This document shows, one piece after another, positions 46,820 to 56,268 of a stretch of DNA of 64,000 bases (the stretch's first letter is position 1; the number at the start of each line of letters is the position of its first letter). This stretch comes from Comamonadaceae bacterium (GTDB taxonomy: Bacteria; Pseudomonadota; Gammaproteobacteria; Burkholderiales; Burkholderiaceae_C), in contig CANGNS010000002.1 of the NCBI GenBank assembly GCA_947455465.1, forward strand, positions 1 to 64,000. Direction: 5' to 3'. Both the position numbers and the translations under genes were made by a program. The notes beneath the pieces were generated by a model. That model saw only the letters and a list, made by a program, of their open reading frames with translations. It was not told the DNA's origin and ran no database searches.

Positions 46820-48868
46820 ATGACCAGTACCGCCTCCAAAGACCCCCTGCTCCAGCCCTTTCAGCTCAAGCACCTGCGCCTGAAAAACCGGCTGATGATT
46901 ACCTCGCACGAGCCGGCCTACCCCGAAGATGGCATGCCCAAAGCCAAGTACCGCGCCTACCATGTGGAACGCGCCAAGGCCGGTATCGCGCTGACCATGA
47001 CCGCCGGTTCGGCAGCCGTGTCCCGCGACAGCCCGCCGGTGTTTAACAACATATTGGCCTACAAAGACGAAGTCGTGCCCTGGATGCGGGACTTGACCGA
47101 CGCCTGCCACGAACATGGCGCGGCGGTGATGATTCAAATTACCCATCTGGGCCGGCGCACCAGCTGGTCCAAGGCCGACTGGTTGCCGGTGGTGTCGCCC
47201 TCGCACGAGCGCGAGGCCTCGCACCGTGCCTTCCCCAAAAAGATGGAAGACTGGGACATCGACCGCATCATCCGCGACTATGCCGACGCCGCCGAACGCA
47301 TGCACGCCGCCGGGGTCGATGGACTGGAGCTGGAGGCCTACGGGCATTTGATCGACCAATTTTGGTCGCCCTCCACCAACACGCTGGACGCACCCTTTGG
47401 CGGCGCATTGGAAAACCGGGTGCGCTTTGCCATGAAAGTGGTGCGTGCCATCCGCAAGCGGGTGGGGCCAGAGTTCATTTTGGGCGTGCGCGGCGTGGCC
47501 GATGAAGTGCGGCCCGGCGGCATCAGCGCAGAAGATGGCATAGGCATTGCGCGCTATCTGGCCAACTCGGGCATGGTGGATTTTTTGAACATCATTCGCG
47601 GCCATATCGACACCGACGCCGGCCTGACCGATGTGATTCCGGTGCAAGGCATGGCCAGCGCGCCGCACCTGGACTTTGCCGCCAGCTTGCGCGATCACGT
47701 GAACGTGCCCATCTTCCACGCCGCCAAGATTCAGGACGTCAACACCGCACGCCACGCGATTGCCAGCGGCAAGCTCGACATGGTGGGCATGACGCGCGCG
47801 CACATGGCGGACCCGCACATCATGCGCAAAATTATGGAAGGCCGCGAAGACACGATTCGCCCCTGCGTAGGAGGCAACTTTTGCCTAGACCGCATTTACG
47901 CCGGTGGCGAAGCCTATTGCATCCACAACCCCTCCACCGGGCGCGAACTGACGCTGCCACACACGATTGAGCCTGCACCTGCAAAGCGCAAAGTGCTGAT
48001 CGTCGGCGCCGGGCCTGCGGGCCTGGAAGCGGCGCGCGTCAGTGCCGAGCGCGGACATGCGGTAACGGTATTGGAAGCCGCGCCCAAGCCCGGCGGGCAA
48101 ATTCGCCTGACCGCGGTCAGCCCGCGCAGGCGCGAGATGCTCAGCATCATCGACTGGCGCATGGCGCGCTGCGAAGAACGCGGCGTGACTTTTCGTTTCA
48201 ACACCTTGGCCGACGAAGCCACGGTGCTGGCCGAAAACCCGGATGTGGTCATCATCGCCACGGGCGGCATGCCGCATACCGAAGTGCTGCAAAGCGGTAA
48301 TGAATGGGTGGCCTCCACCTGGGACATTCTGAGCGGCGAAGTGGCGCCAGGCAAAAACGTATTGCTGTTTGACGACGCAGGCGATCACCCTGCCCTGCAA
48401 GCGGCCGAAGTGATTGCCAAAAGTGGTGCGTGCCTGGAAATCATGACGCCGGACCGCAGCTTTGCCCCCGAGGTGATGGCCATGAACCTGGTGCCCTATA
48501 TGCGCAGCTTGCAAAAATTGGACGTCACCTTTACCGTGACCTTCCGGCTGCTGTCGGTAGAGCGCTGCGCCGACGGCCTCAAAGCCGTGGTCGGCAGCGA
48601 TTACGGTGGCGTGCGCAAAGAACGCCTCGTGGACCAGGTGATCGTCAATCACGGCACGCTGCCGCTGGACGATTTGTACTTTGCGCTGAAACCGCATTCC
48701 ATCAACCTGGGCGCGGCGGACTACGGGGCGCTAACGGCGCTGCAAGCCCAAACCTTGCGGCCTAATCCAGCGGGCAGCTTCCAGCTATTTCGTATCGGCG
48801 ACGCGGTGGCGGCGCGCAATACCCATGCGGCGGTGCTCGATGGGCTGCGTTTGGCGCGGGCGCTCTAA
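46820..48868 (+). CDS. Flavin-dependent demethylase-like oxidoreductase (TMA dehydrogenase/N-methylproline demethylase type)
   Basis: A 682-residue old-yellow-enzyme fusion: an FMN barrel (1-345), a cysteine segment, then an FAD/NAD domain with VLIVGAGPAGLEAARVSAERG. N-terminal TSHEPAYPEDGMPKAKYRAY and MIQITHLGRRTSW resemble the StcD-like N-methylproline demethylases. Where trimethylamine dehydrogenase has CxxCxxC plus a fourth Cys for its [4Fe-4S] cluster, this protein has CVGGNFC (349-355) and C367: the second Cys is Gly. ATG 46820 follows the MttB gene by 35 bases, so both are one operon. Confidence 0.85.
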   Translation: MTSTASKDPLLQPFQLKHLRLKNRLMITSHEPAYPEDGMPKAKYRAYHVERAKAGIALTMTAGSAAVSRDSPPVFNNILAYKDEVVPWMRDLTDACHEHGAAVMIQITHLGRRTSWSKADWLPVVSPSHEREASHRAFPKKMEDWDIDRIIRDYADAAERMHAAGVDGLELEAYGHLIDQFWSPSTNTLDAPFGGALENRVRFAMKVVRAIRKRVGPEFILGVRGVADEVRPGGISAEDGIGIARYLANSGMVDFLNIIRGHIDTDAGLTDVIPVQGMASAPHLDFAASLRDHVNVPIFHAAKIQDVNTARHAIASGKLDMVGMTRAHMADPHIMRKIMEGREDTIRPCVGGNFCLDRIYAGGEAYCIHNPSTGRELTLPHTIEPAPAKRKVLIVGAGPAGLEAARVSAERGHAVTVLEAAPKPGGQIRLTAVSPRRREMLSIIDWRMARCEERGVTFRFNTLADEATVLAENPDVVIIATGGMPHTEVLQSGNEWVASTWDILSGEVAPGKNVLLFDDAGDHPALQAAEVIAKSGACLEIMTPDRSFAPEVMAMNLVPYMRSLQKLDVTFTVTFRLLSVERCADGLKAVVGSDYGGVRKERLVDQVIVNHGTLPLDDLYFALKPHSINLGAADYGALTALQAQTLRPNPAGSFQLFRIGDAVAARNTHAAVLDGLRLARAL

Positions 48869-48877
48869 GCGGGCAGC

Positions 48878-49516
48878 TTAAGCGCGCAAAGCCACAGCCT
48901 CGCGCGCCAGATGGGTAATGCGTGCCCAGTCGCCCTGCGCCATGGCGTCAGCAGGCACCAACCAGGAGCCACCCACGCACAGCACATTGGGAAGGGCTAA
49001 AAAGTCCGGTGCGTTGTGCAGGCTAATGCCGCCGGTAGGGCAAAACTTCACGTCAAAGAAAGGGCCGCTCCAAGCCTTGAGCATGGCGCTGCCGCCCGCT
49101 TGCAGGGCAGGGAAAAACTTCAAGGCGCTAAAGCCGTCTTCCTGCGCGGCCATGATTTCGCCGCCGGTGGCCACACCGGGCAACAAAGGCAGGCCAAGGT
49201 CGCGGCAGGCGCTGCCCAGCGCGCTGGTGTAGCCAGGGCTGACGGCGAAGCGGGCGCCCGCGTTGGCCGCCGCCTGTGCATCGGCTTTGGAGCGCAGCGT
49301 TCCCGCGCCGACCACCGCTTCGGGCACGGCCTTGGCAATGGCCTCGATACAAGCCAAGGCCTGCGGCGTGCGCAGCGTCACTTCCAGCATGCGGATGCCG
49401 CCTGCGAGCAGCGCGCGTGCCATCGGCACGGCGTGGGCTACATCGTTCAGGACGATGACCGGAATGACGGGGGCATCTTGCATCACTTGCAACGCCGAGA
49501 GGGAGGTAGTAGACAT
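48878..49516 (-). CDS. eda: KDPG/KHG aldolase
   Basis: A 212-residue class I aldolase that splits 2-keto-3-deoxy-6-phosphogluconate to pyruvate and glyceraldehyde-3-phosphate. Key blocks: LEVTLRTPQAL, VVGAGTLRS, the Schiff-base Lys in FSALKFFPALQAGG, and FCPTGGIS. ATG 49516 is used; ATG 49531, five codons earlier, is also possible. It follows edd directly, forming the Entner-Doudoroff pair. Confidence 0.95.
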   Translation of the reverse strand: MSTTSLSALQVMQDAPVIPVIVLNDVAHAVPMARALLAGGIRMLEVTLRTPQALACIEAIAKAVPEAVVGAGTLRSKADAQAAANAGARFAVSPGYTSALGSACRDLGLPLLPGVATGGEIMAAQEDGFSALKFFPALQAGGSAMLKAWSGPFFDVKFCPTGGISLHNAPDFLALPNVLCVGGSWLVPADAMAQGDWARITHLAREAVALRA

Positions 49517-49534
49517 CAATCGTTCTTTCATCGG

Positions 49535-51388
49535 TCACAGCCAGGTGCAAGCACCTTGCTCGGCGGCCAGCGCATTGCGGCGCAGTCCGGCAAAAAGTTC
49601 ACGGCCCAGGCCGACGCCATTGGCCGCTTTCAACGCAGCGGGCATGGTGGCGGGCACACGCGCTTGCCATTGTGCCGGCTCGACCAGCACGTCCAGGGTC
49701 CCGGCGCCTGCGTCCAGGCGCAAGACGTCGCCGTCTTGCACGCAGGCCAGTGGCCCGCCCGCAGCCGCCTCGGGCGATACATGGATGGCCGCGGGCACAT
49801 TGCCCGAGGCACCGCTCATGCGCCCGTCAGTGACCAAGGCCACGGCAAAACCTTTGTTTTGCAAGATGGCCAAGGGCGGTGTCAGCTTGTGCAGCTCGGG
49901 CATGCCATTGGCCTGCGGCCCTTGCCAGCGCACCACGCACACCACGTCGCGGTCCAATTCACCCGCTTTGAAGGCCGCTTGTAACGCGTCCTGCGAATCA
50001 AACACGCGGCACGGCGCCTGCACCACATGCCGCTCGGCGGGCACCGAGGACACTTTGATCACGCTGCGCCCGAGCGCGCCTTGCAAGAGCTTTAAGCCAC
50101 CGCTGGCACTGAAGGGCGCGGTCACCGGACGGACGACCTCGAGGTCGCTGCTGGCCCCCGCATCACGCCAGGCCAACACGCCTTGCGCGTCAGCGTGCGG
50201 GATACGGGTGAACGCGCGCAGCCCGTCCGGGCGCACTGTCAGCACATCGGCGTGCAGCAATCCAGCATCCAGCAATTCGCGGATCACAAAACCGGGGCCA
50301 CCAGCGGCTTGGAATTGGTTGACATCGGCGCTGCCATTGGGATAGACGCGGGTCAGCGTGGGCACCACATCCGACAGCGCAGAAAAATCGTCCCAATCAA
50401 TGACGATGCCCGCCGCCCGGGCCACTGCCACCCAGTGAATCAGGTGGTTAGTCGAGCCGCCCGTGGCCAGTAAAGCGACCATGGCGTTGACGATGCAGCG
50501 CTCGTCCACCAGCAGGCCAATGGGCGCGCAGGCCTGGGCGGGCGCGCCGCAGGCCCGGCCCAGCACGGTGCGGGCGGCCTCGCGGGTGAGTTGTTCACGC
50601 AGGCCGTCGCCGGGGTTCACAAACGCGGTTCCGGGCACGTGCAAGCCCATGGCTTCGAGCAGCATCTGGTTGCTGTTAGCCGTGCCGTAAAACGTGCAGG
50701 TGCCCTCGCCGTGGTAGGCGGCGGACTCGGCTTGCAGCAGCTCGGCGCGGCCTACCAGGCCCAGTGCCGCTTGTTCGCGCACCTTGGCTTTTTCTTTATT
50801 GGGCAGGCCCGAGGTCATAGGCCCGGCGGGCACAAACACGGTGGGCAAATGGCCAAAGTGCAAAGCGCCGATCAACAGACCGGGCACGATCTTGTCGCAC
50901 ACGCCCAGCATCAGGGCGCAATCAAACATATCGTGGCTCAGGGAGACGGCGGTGGCCATGGCAATGGCGTCGCGCGAGAACAGGCTCAGCTCCATGCCCG
51001 GCGCGCCCTGGGTGACGCCATCGCACATGGCGGGCACGCCGCCGGCCACCTGGGCCGTGGCGCCCCATCGGCGCGCCTCGTCTTTGATGATGTCCGGGTA
51101 ATGCTGCAGCGGCGCATGGGCCGAGAGCATGTCGTTGTAGGCGTTGATGATGGCGATATTGGGCGCGCGCTGCCCGACCACCTGCACCGCATCGAGCGCA
51201 CTGGCGCGGCGCTTGTCGGCCGGCTCCATGGCGGCAAAAGCGTGGGCCACGTTGGCGCAACCCATGCGCTGCGTGCCCGGCGGGCGGGCGCCCATGGCCT
51301 GCACCTGCGCCACATACACCGCGCGCGTGGGCGCACTGCGCGCGATGATGCGCTGGCTGACAGTATGAACAACAGGATGCAGTGCCAT
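49535..51388 (-). CDS. edd: Phosphogluconate dehydratase
   Basis: A 617-residue IlvD/Edd-family Fe-S dehydratase that makes KDPG from 6-phosphogluconate. Seen: [59 protein letters not shown] and [15 protein letters not shown]. The three conserved Cys positions are present. zwf and pgl are not in the window. An operator-like palindrome lies just ahead of its start. Confidence 0.96.
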   Translation of the reverse strand: MALHPVVHTVSQRIIARSAPTRAVYVAQVQAMGARPPGTQRMGCANVAHAFAAMEPADKRRASALDAVQVVGQRAPNIAIINAYNDMLSAHAPLQHYPDIIKDEARRWGATAQVAGGVPAMCDGVTQGAPGMELSLFSRDAIAMATAVSLSHDMFDCALMLGVCDKIVPGLLIGALHFGHLPTVFVPAGPMTSGLPNKEKAKVREQAALGLVGRAELLQAESAAYHGEGTCTFYGTANSNQMLLEAMGLHVPGTAFVNPGDGLREQLTREAARTVLGRACGAPAQACAPIGLLVDERCIVNAMVALLATGGSTNHLIHWVAVARAAGIVIDWDDFSALSDVVPTLTRVYPNGSADVNQFQAAGGPGFVIRELLDAGLLHADVLTVRPDGLRAFTRIPHADAQGVLAWRDAGASSDLEVVRPVTAPFSASGGLKLLQGALGRSVIKVSSVPAERHVVQAPCRVFDSQDALQAAFKAGELDRDVVCVVRWQGPQANGMPELHKLTPPLAILQNKGFAVALVTDGRMSGASGNVPAAIHVSPEAAAGGPLACVQDGDVLRLDAGAGTLDVLVEPAQWQARVPATMPAALKAANGVGLGRELFAGLRRNALAAEQGACTWL

Positions 51389-51397
51389 GACGAATTT

Positions 51398-51412
51398 TGT
51401 AACCGGGTTACA
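51398..51412. promoter_or_regulatory. Palindromic operator candidate ahead of edd
   Basis: TGTAACCGGGTTACA is a 15-base inverted repeat around a single G, ending 9 bases before the edd ATG. More GTAA/TTAC half sites follow between 51448 and 51479. The shape resembles LacI-type sugar-acid repressor sites (E. coli GntR, which controls edd-eda) and, less well, HexR sites. The regulator gene is not in the window. Confidence 0.6.
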
Positions 51413-51578
51413 CGATTAATGAACGCCCATTTTCGGTGCTTTCATAGGTAATTGGTTACTTATGGGTTACGAAATTACGTATGCTGTGGTTAGACCACCT
51501 CAGTATTGCAAGCCTATGGGCCCGGCGCTGGGGTACGCTTGGTGCTCCACCCACGCCTCTTAGCCTTCAGGAGCCTGC

Positions 51579-52394
51579 ATGCCCCGCTTTGCCGCCAATC
51601 TGTCCATGCTCTACAACGAGCATGCTTTTCTCGACCGCTTTGCCGCTGCCGCAACCGACGGCTTTGTGGGCGTGGAGTATTTATTCCCCTATGCCTTTGA
51701 GGCTTCCCAGATCGCCCAGCGACTGCAAGACCATGGCCTTGCGCAAGTGCTCTTCAACGCACCGCCTGGTGATTGGGACGCCGGTGAGCGCGGTCTGGCG
51801 TGCCTGCCGGCGCGCCAAGCCGAATTTCGCGCCGGCATGGCCCAGGCGCTGGACTACGCAGCCGCACTGTCCTGCACCCAAGTGCATGTGATGGCTGGCA
51901 TAGCCCCCACAGACCAGGCGCCGGAGCGGCTACAGGCCACCTACCTGGGCAATATCGCGTTTGCCGCCGAGCAGGCCGCAAAAGCTGGCGTGCAAGTGCT
52001 GATCGAACCGATCAATACACGCGATTTCCCCGGCTACTTCTTGAACCGACAAGACCAGGCCCACGCCATCGTGGCCGAGATCGGGCTGCCCAATCTGAAA
52101 GTGCAGCTGGACCTGTACCACTGCCAAATCATGGAGGGCGACCTGGCCACCAAAATCAGCCACTACCTGCCTACCGGCCGCGTCGGCCACATCCAGATCG
52201 CCGGCGTGCCCCAGCGCCATGAGCCCTCGGTGGGCGAGCTCAACTATGCCTACTTGCTGGCGCACATCGACGCCGTAAGCGCCGCCTGCGGCTGGCAAGG
52301 CTGGGTGGGCTGCGAATACCGACCCGCCCTGGGTGCCGTGCCCGGCGGCACCAGCGCTGGCCTCGCCTGGCGCGAAGGCCTGTCCGTATACTGA
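51579..52394 (+). CDS. Hydroxypyruvate isomerase family protein (Hyi/OtnI)
   Basis: A 271-residue TIM-barrel isomerase. It starts [20 protein letters not shown] and carries the catalytic Glu pair in [10 protein letters not shown] and WVGCEYRP, with metal-site QLDLYHCQ. Relatives convert hydroxypyruvate to tartronate semialdehyde or isomerise 2-oxo-tetronate; the exact substrate is not decided by sequence. It diverges from edd across the operator region, which suggests common sugar-acid control. It is 5 bases before pdxH. Confidence 0.88.
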   Translation: MPRFAANLSMLYNEHAFLDRFAAAATDGFVGVEYLFPYAFEASQIAQRLQDHGLAQVLFNAPPGDWDAGERGLACLPARQAEFRAGMAQALDYAAALSCTQVHVMAGIAPTDQAPERLQATYLGNIAFAAEQAAKAGVQVLIEPINTRDFPGYFLNRQDQAHAIVAEIGLPNLKVQLDLYHCQIMEGDLATKISHYLPTGRVGHIQIAGVPQRHEPSVGELNYAYLLAHIDAVSAACGWQGWVGCEYRPALGAVPGGTSAGLAWREGLSVY

Positions 52395-52399
52395 AGGCT

Positions 52400-53038
52400 A
52401 TGACCTCTATCGCCGACCTGCGCAAAAGTTACGAGCGTGCCGAGCTCAACGAGACCGAGTCGCACGCCGACCCGCTGGCCCAATTTGACCAATGGCTGCA
52501 AGAGGCCATCAGCGCCCAGGTCCCCGAGCCCAATGCCATGACGCTGGCCACGGTGGGCAGCGATATGCGCCCTTCCACCCGGGTGGTGCTCATCAAGGGC
52601 TATGACGCCCAAGGCATTGTTTGGTATACCAATTTTGAAAGCCGCAAAGGCAAAGAGCTGGCCGGTAACCCCTTTGCCGCACTGCAATTTCACTGGGTGG
52701 AGCTCGAGCGCGTGGTGCGCATCGAAGGCCGTGTGGAAAAAGTCAGCGATGCTGAGTCGGACGCTTACTTTGCCAGCCGCCCGCTCGACTCGCGCATTGG
52801 CGCCTGGGCCTCGCCGCAAAGTGAGGTGATCAGCGGTCGCGGTGTGCTGGTGGCCAATGCCGCCAAATACGCGGCCCAATTTTTGATGCACCCGCCACGC
52901 CCACCACACTGGGGTGGCTACCGCCTGCGGCCCGACAACTGGCAGTTTTGGCAAGGCCGCAAAAGCCGATTGCACGACCGACTGCAGTACGTCTTGCAGC
53001 CCGATGGCCCGTGGCTGCGCCAGCGTTTGGCGCCCTAA
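52400..53038 (+). CDS. pdxH: Pyridoxamine 5'-phosphate oxidase
   Basis: A 212-residue FMN enzyme making pyridoxal phosphate. Blocks: [55 protein letters not shown], and near the C-terminus [23 protein letters not shown] FMN/PLP region. Length fits the family. It lies directly after the isomerase gene. Confidence 0.96.
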   Translation: MTSIADLRKSYERAELNETESHADPLAQFDQWLQEAISAQVPEPNAMTLATVGSDMRPSTRVVLIKGYDAQGIVWYTNFESRKGKELAGNPFAALQFHWVELERVVRIEGRVEKVSDAESDAYFASRPLDSRIGAWASPQSEVISGRGVLVANAAKYAAQFLMHPPRPPHWGGYRLRPDNWQFWQGRKSRLHDRLQYVLQPDGPWLRQRLAP

Positions 53039-53060
53039 GCCAGCCTTATAGCCAGGGCTA

Positions 53061-53624
53061 TTATTTGACGGCCACCGCCTCGGTCATGCGGTAGTACATG
53101 CCGTAGGGGTCGTCGGCCAGCACCGCAAATTTGCCCTCTACCACCACTGCTTCGAGCGAATAGCGTACCGGCGTTTTGGTGGTGACCTCCACCATGCTTT
53201 CGGGGCCACCGGGGAGGCAAAAAGCACAGGTCAGCGGTACCGAGCTGATTAAAAAGTGTCTTTGTTTTTCGCCCGGATCCAGCGGCATCATGAAGCCTTG
53301 GACGCGCTGGGTTTTTTGGTTGAGCGCCATTTGCGTCGGACCGAATACCGGCAGGCTGCGGTTTTTGACCACCTTGGACTTCACATCGGTCAGCACCGAC
53401 CAGGGCAGCACGTCAGCGCGCTCTTGCAGGGGCGCAAACGGGCTGTTGGCGCCGTGCACACCGGCGCCTGTTCCCATGGGCACCGGCAAAGCGGAGGCCG
53501 CAGCGCTGGCAGGGCTCACTGTAGGCGTTGGCGCGGCCGCGTTTTGCGCCTGGACCGTGGGCACGGCAAGCAAATACACGCTGGCGGCCATGGGGCCTAG
53601 GGCCCAACGAACAAATTTCTGCAT
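53061..53624 (-). CDS. DUF3299 periplasmic protein of an ABC cluster
   Basis: A 187-residue exported protein with a signal peptide ending VQAQ, an Ala/Pro-rich linker, and the DUF3299 core (VQGFMMPLDPGEKQRHFLI, TCAFCLPGGPESMVEV). The CxxC in that core may bind metal. Its gene lies 3 bases after the MacB-like permease gene. From memory, a like set in Pseudomonas aeruginosa (PA4063-PA4066) is induced by zinc shortage, so a metal role is plausible but not shown here. Confidence 0.82.
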   Translation of the reverse strand: MQKFVRWALGPMAASVYLLAVPTVQAQNAAAPTPTVSPASAAASALPVPMGTGAGVHGANSPFAPLQERADVLPWSVLTDVKSKVVKNRSLPVFGPTQMALNQKTQRVQGFMMPLDPGEKQRHFLISSVPLTCAFCLPGGPESMVEVTTKTPVRYSLEAVVVEGKFAVLADDPYGMYYRMTEAVAVK

Positions 53625-53627
53625 GGT

Positions 53628-54884
53628 TTATCCCCTGGATTGAAGCAATTGCAAAACATCGCTGCGGTAGGCATCCCAGGCAGGCAACAAGGCCGCCCCT
53701 AGCGACACCAGCACCGCCAAGGCGGGCACCAGCAGCAAAGCCGAAGGCCAGAGCATACCGGCCGCCAGTAAAGCGCTCTCCAGGCCCAGCATGGCACCCA
53801 ACCCCAGCACAAACAGCTGGCCCAAGAGCACACCGCAGACACTGGACAACAGCGCCAGCCACAAAGCCTCGGTCAGCAACAGTGCGGCGATGCGCGAGGC
53901 CGGTGCACCCAGCATGCGCAGCAAGGCCAAATCGCCCCGGCGCTCGCGCACCGCGCTCCACAGGGCAATGAATACGCTCAAGCCTGCGGTCAGCAACAGC
54001 ATGCCGGCAAAGGCGCGCAGCACATCGGTGCCCAGGCCCAACATATGCAGCAAGCGCGTGACCTCCAAAGCAGGCGCGGCAGCCTGCATGTCGGTGGTGG
54101 TGTTGACCCAGCGCGGAAAGCTCACCGCCGCCATCGGCGTGGTGTAACGCACCAAGGCCATGGTGACCTCGCGCTTATCGTCGGGCAGGGCTTCTTCGGT
54201 GTCATGGTCATCATGACCATCGTGGTCGGCATCGTGTGCGTCTTTGGCATCATCCTGCGCCATGTGCGCGGGCTCGTGGACGCGCCATACCGAGGCGCTG
54301 TCCGTGAGGATCAATCGGTCTAGGACGCTGCCCGTCGCGCCCAAAATACCCACCACCTGGTAATCATGGTCACCATGCCTATGGCCCGTGACGCCCAAAC
54401 CATGCGAGCCAGCGAAGCTTTGGCCCACTGCCATGCCCAGCTTTCGGGCCACGGTGGCGCCCAGCACCACTTGCATGGGCGCATCCCACAACCGGCCCTG
54501 CGCTAGCGGCGCCTGGTAGTGCGCCACGTAGGCATGCGTGGTGCCGACGATGCGGTAGCTTTGATAGTTATCGCCCAGACTGATCGGGATAACTTGGGCC
54601 ACCAGCGGGTTTTTCTCCAGCGCCTTGACTGCCGCAAAATTGACATTGCCCGGCGGCACGTCCAAGTGCAACACACCGGCCAAAATCAGCTGCATCGGGC
54701 TGCCCTTGGCGCCCACGACCACGTCGATACCGGCCAGATCCCGGTCAAAAGCCCGCTCCAAATGGTGCGAGACCAGCAGCAAAAAGCTAATCGAAGCCAG
54801 ACCAAGCGTCAGCAAGAGCACGTTGAGCAGCGCTCCCATCGGCCGCGCCCACAAGTAGCGCCAAGCGTAAGCCAAGGTTTTCAT
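53628..54884 (-). CDS. MacB/LolC-type ABC permease with His-rich periplasmic loop
   Basis: A 418-residue FtsX-like permease: one helix near residues 14-40, a large periplasmic domain, then three helices (about 285-310, 330-355 and 375-395). The periplasmic part is rich in His and Asp, at residues 161-173 (GHRHGDHD) and 203-228 (DAHDADHDGHDDHD), a feature of metal-binding proteins. The start overlaps the ATPase gene by 4 bases. Such permeases usually drive periplasmic or lipoprotein transactions rather than import. Confidence 0.87.
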   Translation of the reverse strand: MKTLAYAWRYLWARPMGALLNVLLLTLGLASISFLLLVSHHLERAFDRDLAGIDVVVGAKGSPMQLILAGVLHLDVPPGNVNFAAVKALEKNPLVAQVIPISLGDNYQSYRIVGTTHAYVAHYQAPLAQGRLWDAPMQVVLGATVARKLGMAVGQSFAGSHGLGVTGHRHGDHDYQVVGILGATGSVLDRLILTDSASVWRVHEPAHMAQDDAKDAHDADHDGHDDHDTEEALPDDKREVTMALVRYTTPMAAVSFPRWVNTTTDMQAAAPALEVTRLLHMLGLGTDVLRAFAGMLLLTAGLSVFIALWSAVRERRGDLALLRMLGAPASRIAALLLTEALWLALLSSVCGVLLGQLFVLGLGAMLGLESALLAAGMLWPSALLLVPALAVLVSLGAALLPAWDAYRSDVLQLLQSRG

Positions 54885-55564
54885 GCGGACACTCCCACCA
54901 GGTCTGCGCCTAAGGCGCGCAGTGGCAGCAGCACGGGCGCCGCAACCCCCAGCGCGGCCAGCGCCTGCCCAACCCGGGCGTCGTGCGTGGCAATCACCAG
55001 GCTGGCTTTTTGCGCCTTGGCTGTCTGCAGCAACAGGCCGACGGCATCGGCGGCGGCGGCATCGTCCAAACTGGCGGTGGGCTCATCGGCCAGGAGGAGC
55101 GGGGGCGCCATCAGCACCGCACGCGCCAGCGCCACGCGCTGGGCCTGCCCGCCCGAGAGCTGCGAGGGCAAGCGCCCGGCCAGCGACTGCACACCCAGTG
55201 CCTCCAGCACCTGGGTGATGCGCGCCGGGTTCTCTGGCATGCCTGCCGCCCAATAGGCCAGCGCCAGGTTGTCGCGCACCGTGAGCGCCGCGCTTAAATG
55301 CAGTTTTTGGGGCAAAAAACCAATATTGCGCGCGCGCCAGGCATCTGCCGCGCGCCCACGCAGCGCCGCAATTTCCTGGCCCGCGACCCGCACGCTGCCC
55401 GCACGGGGTGCCACCAAGGCCGCCACCAGCGCAAGCCAGGTCGACTTGCCACTGCCGGACGGCCCGCTCAGCAGCAATACCTCGCCCTGCGCCAAGGCCA
55501 CATCCGGGAAGGCCAAGGCGCCAGCGCCAGGATAGGCGTAGCGAAGGTCATGGGTTTGCAGCAT
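54881..55564 (-). CDS. ABC transporter ATP-binding protein (LolD/MacB type)
   Basis: A 227-residue ATPase with Walker A GPSGSGKST, Q-loop GFLPQKLHLS, signature LSGGQAQR, Walker B LLLADEPTASLD and H-loop ATHDARVG. I use ATG 55564, 11 bases after the msrA stop; the longer frame runs into msrA. It should power the MacB-like permease encoded next. Confidence 0.9.
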   Translation of the reverse strand: MLQTHDLRYAYPGAGALAFPDVALAQGEVLLLSGPSGSGKSTWLALVAALVAPRAGSVRVAGQEIAALRGRAADAWRARNIGFLPQKLHLSAALTVRDNLALAYWAAGMPENPARITQVLEALGVQSLAGRLPSQLSGGQAQRVALARAVLMAPPLLLADEPTASLDDAAAADAVGLLLQTAKAQKASLVIATHDARVGQALAALGVAAPVLLPLRALGADLVGVSA

Positions 55565-55575
55565 GGCCGGGCCCG

Positions 55576-56118
55576 TCAAGGTTTGGCCAGGCGGGCAAAG
55601 CTTTTGCGGAACTTGTCCACCTTGGGGCCTGCCACCGCCACGCAATAGCCCTGGCTGGGGTTCTTGGCGAAAAAGTTTTGGTGGTATTCCTCGGCGCGGG
55701 CGTAGTTGGAGAGCATCTGCACCTCGGTCACCACCGGCTGGCTGTAGGCGCCGCTGGCATCCAGCGCCTGCACCATGGCGCGGGCGGCGCCCAACTGCTC
55801 CTGCGATGTGCAGTAAATACCGCTGCGGTACTGCGTGCCCACGTCATGGCCTTGGCGGTTCAGGGTGGTGGGATCGTGGATCAGGAAAAAGACTTCCAGC
55901 AAGTCCTGCAGGCTGACCTGCGCCGGGTCGTAGACCAGGCGCACCACCTCGTTGTGCCCGCTGGTGCCGGTGCTGACCATGGCGTAAGTCGGGTTGGGTG
56001 CGTGGCCGTTGCAATAGCCGGACTCGACCTGCTCGACGCCGCGCACCTGCAAAAACACCGATTCGGTGCACCAAAAACAACCGCCCCCGAGAACCAGGGT
56101 CTGTGTGGCAGAGGCCAT
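55576..56118 (-). CDS. msrA: Peptide methionine-S-sulfoxide reductase A
   Basis: A 180-residue repair enzyme with the catalytic GGGCFWCTES, GYCNGHAPNPTYAMVSTGTSGH (two blocks) and YHQNFFAKNP. ATG 56118 (MASATQ) is preferred over an ATG 11 codons earlier. It is upstream of the ABC genes on the same strand with only 11 bases between, so it may share their transcript. It diverges from the tetR gene. Confidence 0.94.
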   Translation of the reverse strand: MASATQTLVLGGGCFWCTESVFLQVRGVEQVESGYCNGHAPNPTYAMVSTGTSGHNEVVRLVYDPAQVSLQDLLEVFFLIHDPTTLNRQGHDVGTQYRSGIYCTSQEQLGAARAMVQALDASGAYSQPVVTEVQMLSNYARAEEYHQNFFAKNPSQGYCVAVAGPKVDKFRKSFARLAKP

Positions 56119-56245
56119 GAACGCATTCTCCAAAAAAGTGGCGCAAACCACCCCCGTGGCTGCAGGTCAGAGCATACGGCCATCGTATGTCCCGCCGGTG
56201 AAGCGGGCTTTTGGTTTGACCGTTTTGCCGGACAGCGGCTACACT

Positions 56246-56263
56246 ACTAACCGATTGGTCAGT
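56246..56263. promoter_or_regulatory. TetR-type operator just before its regulator gene
   Basis: ACTAACC (56246-56252), four bases, GGTCAGT (56257-56263): an imperfect inverted repeat (6 of 7 pairs) ending 5 bases before the ATG of the TetR gene. The AACC-GATT-GGT core is common at TetR autoregulation sites and fits repression of the whole efflux operon. Confidence 0.6.
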
Positions 56264-56268
56264 AATTT

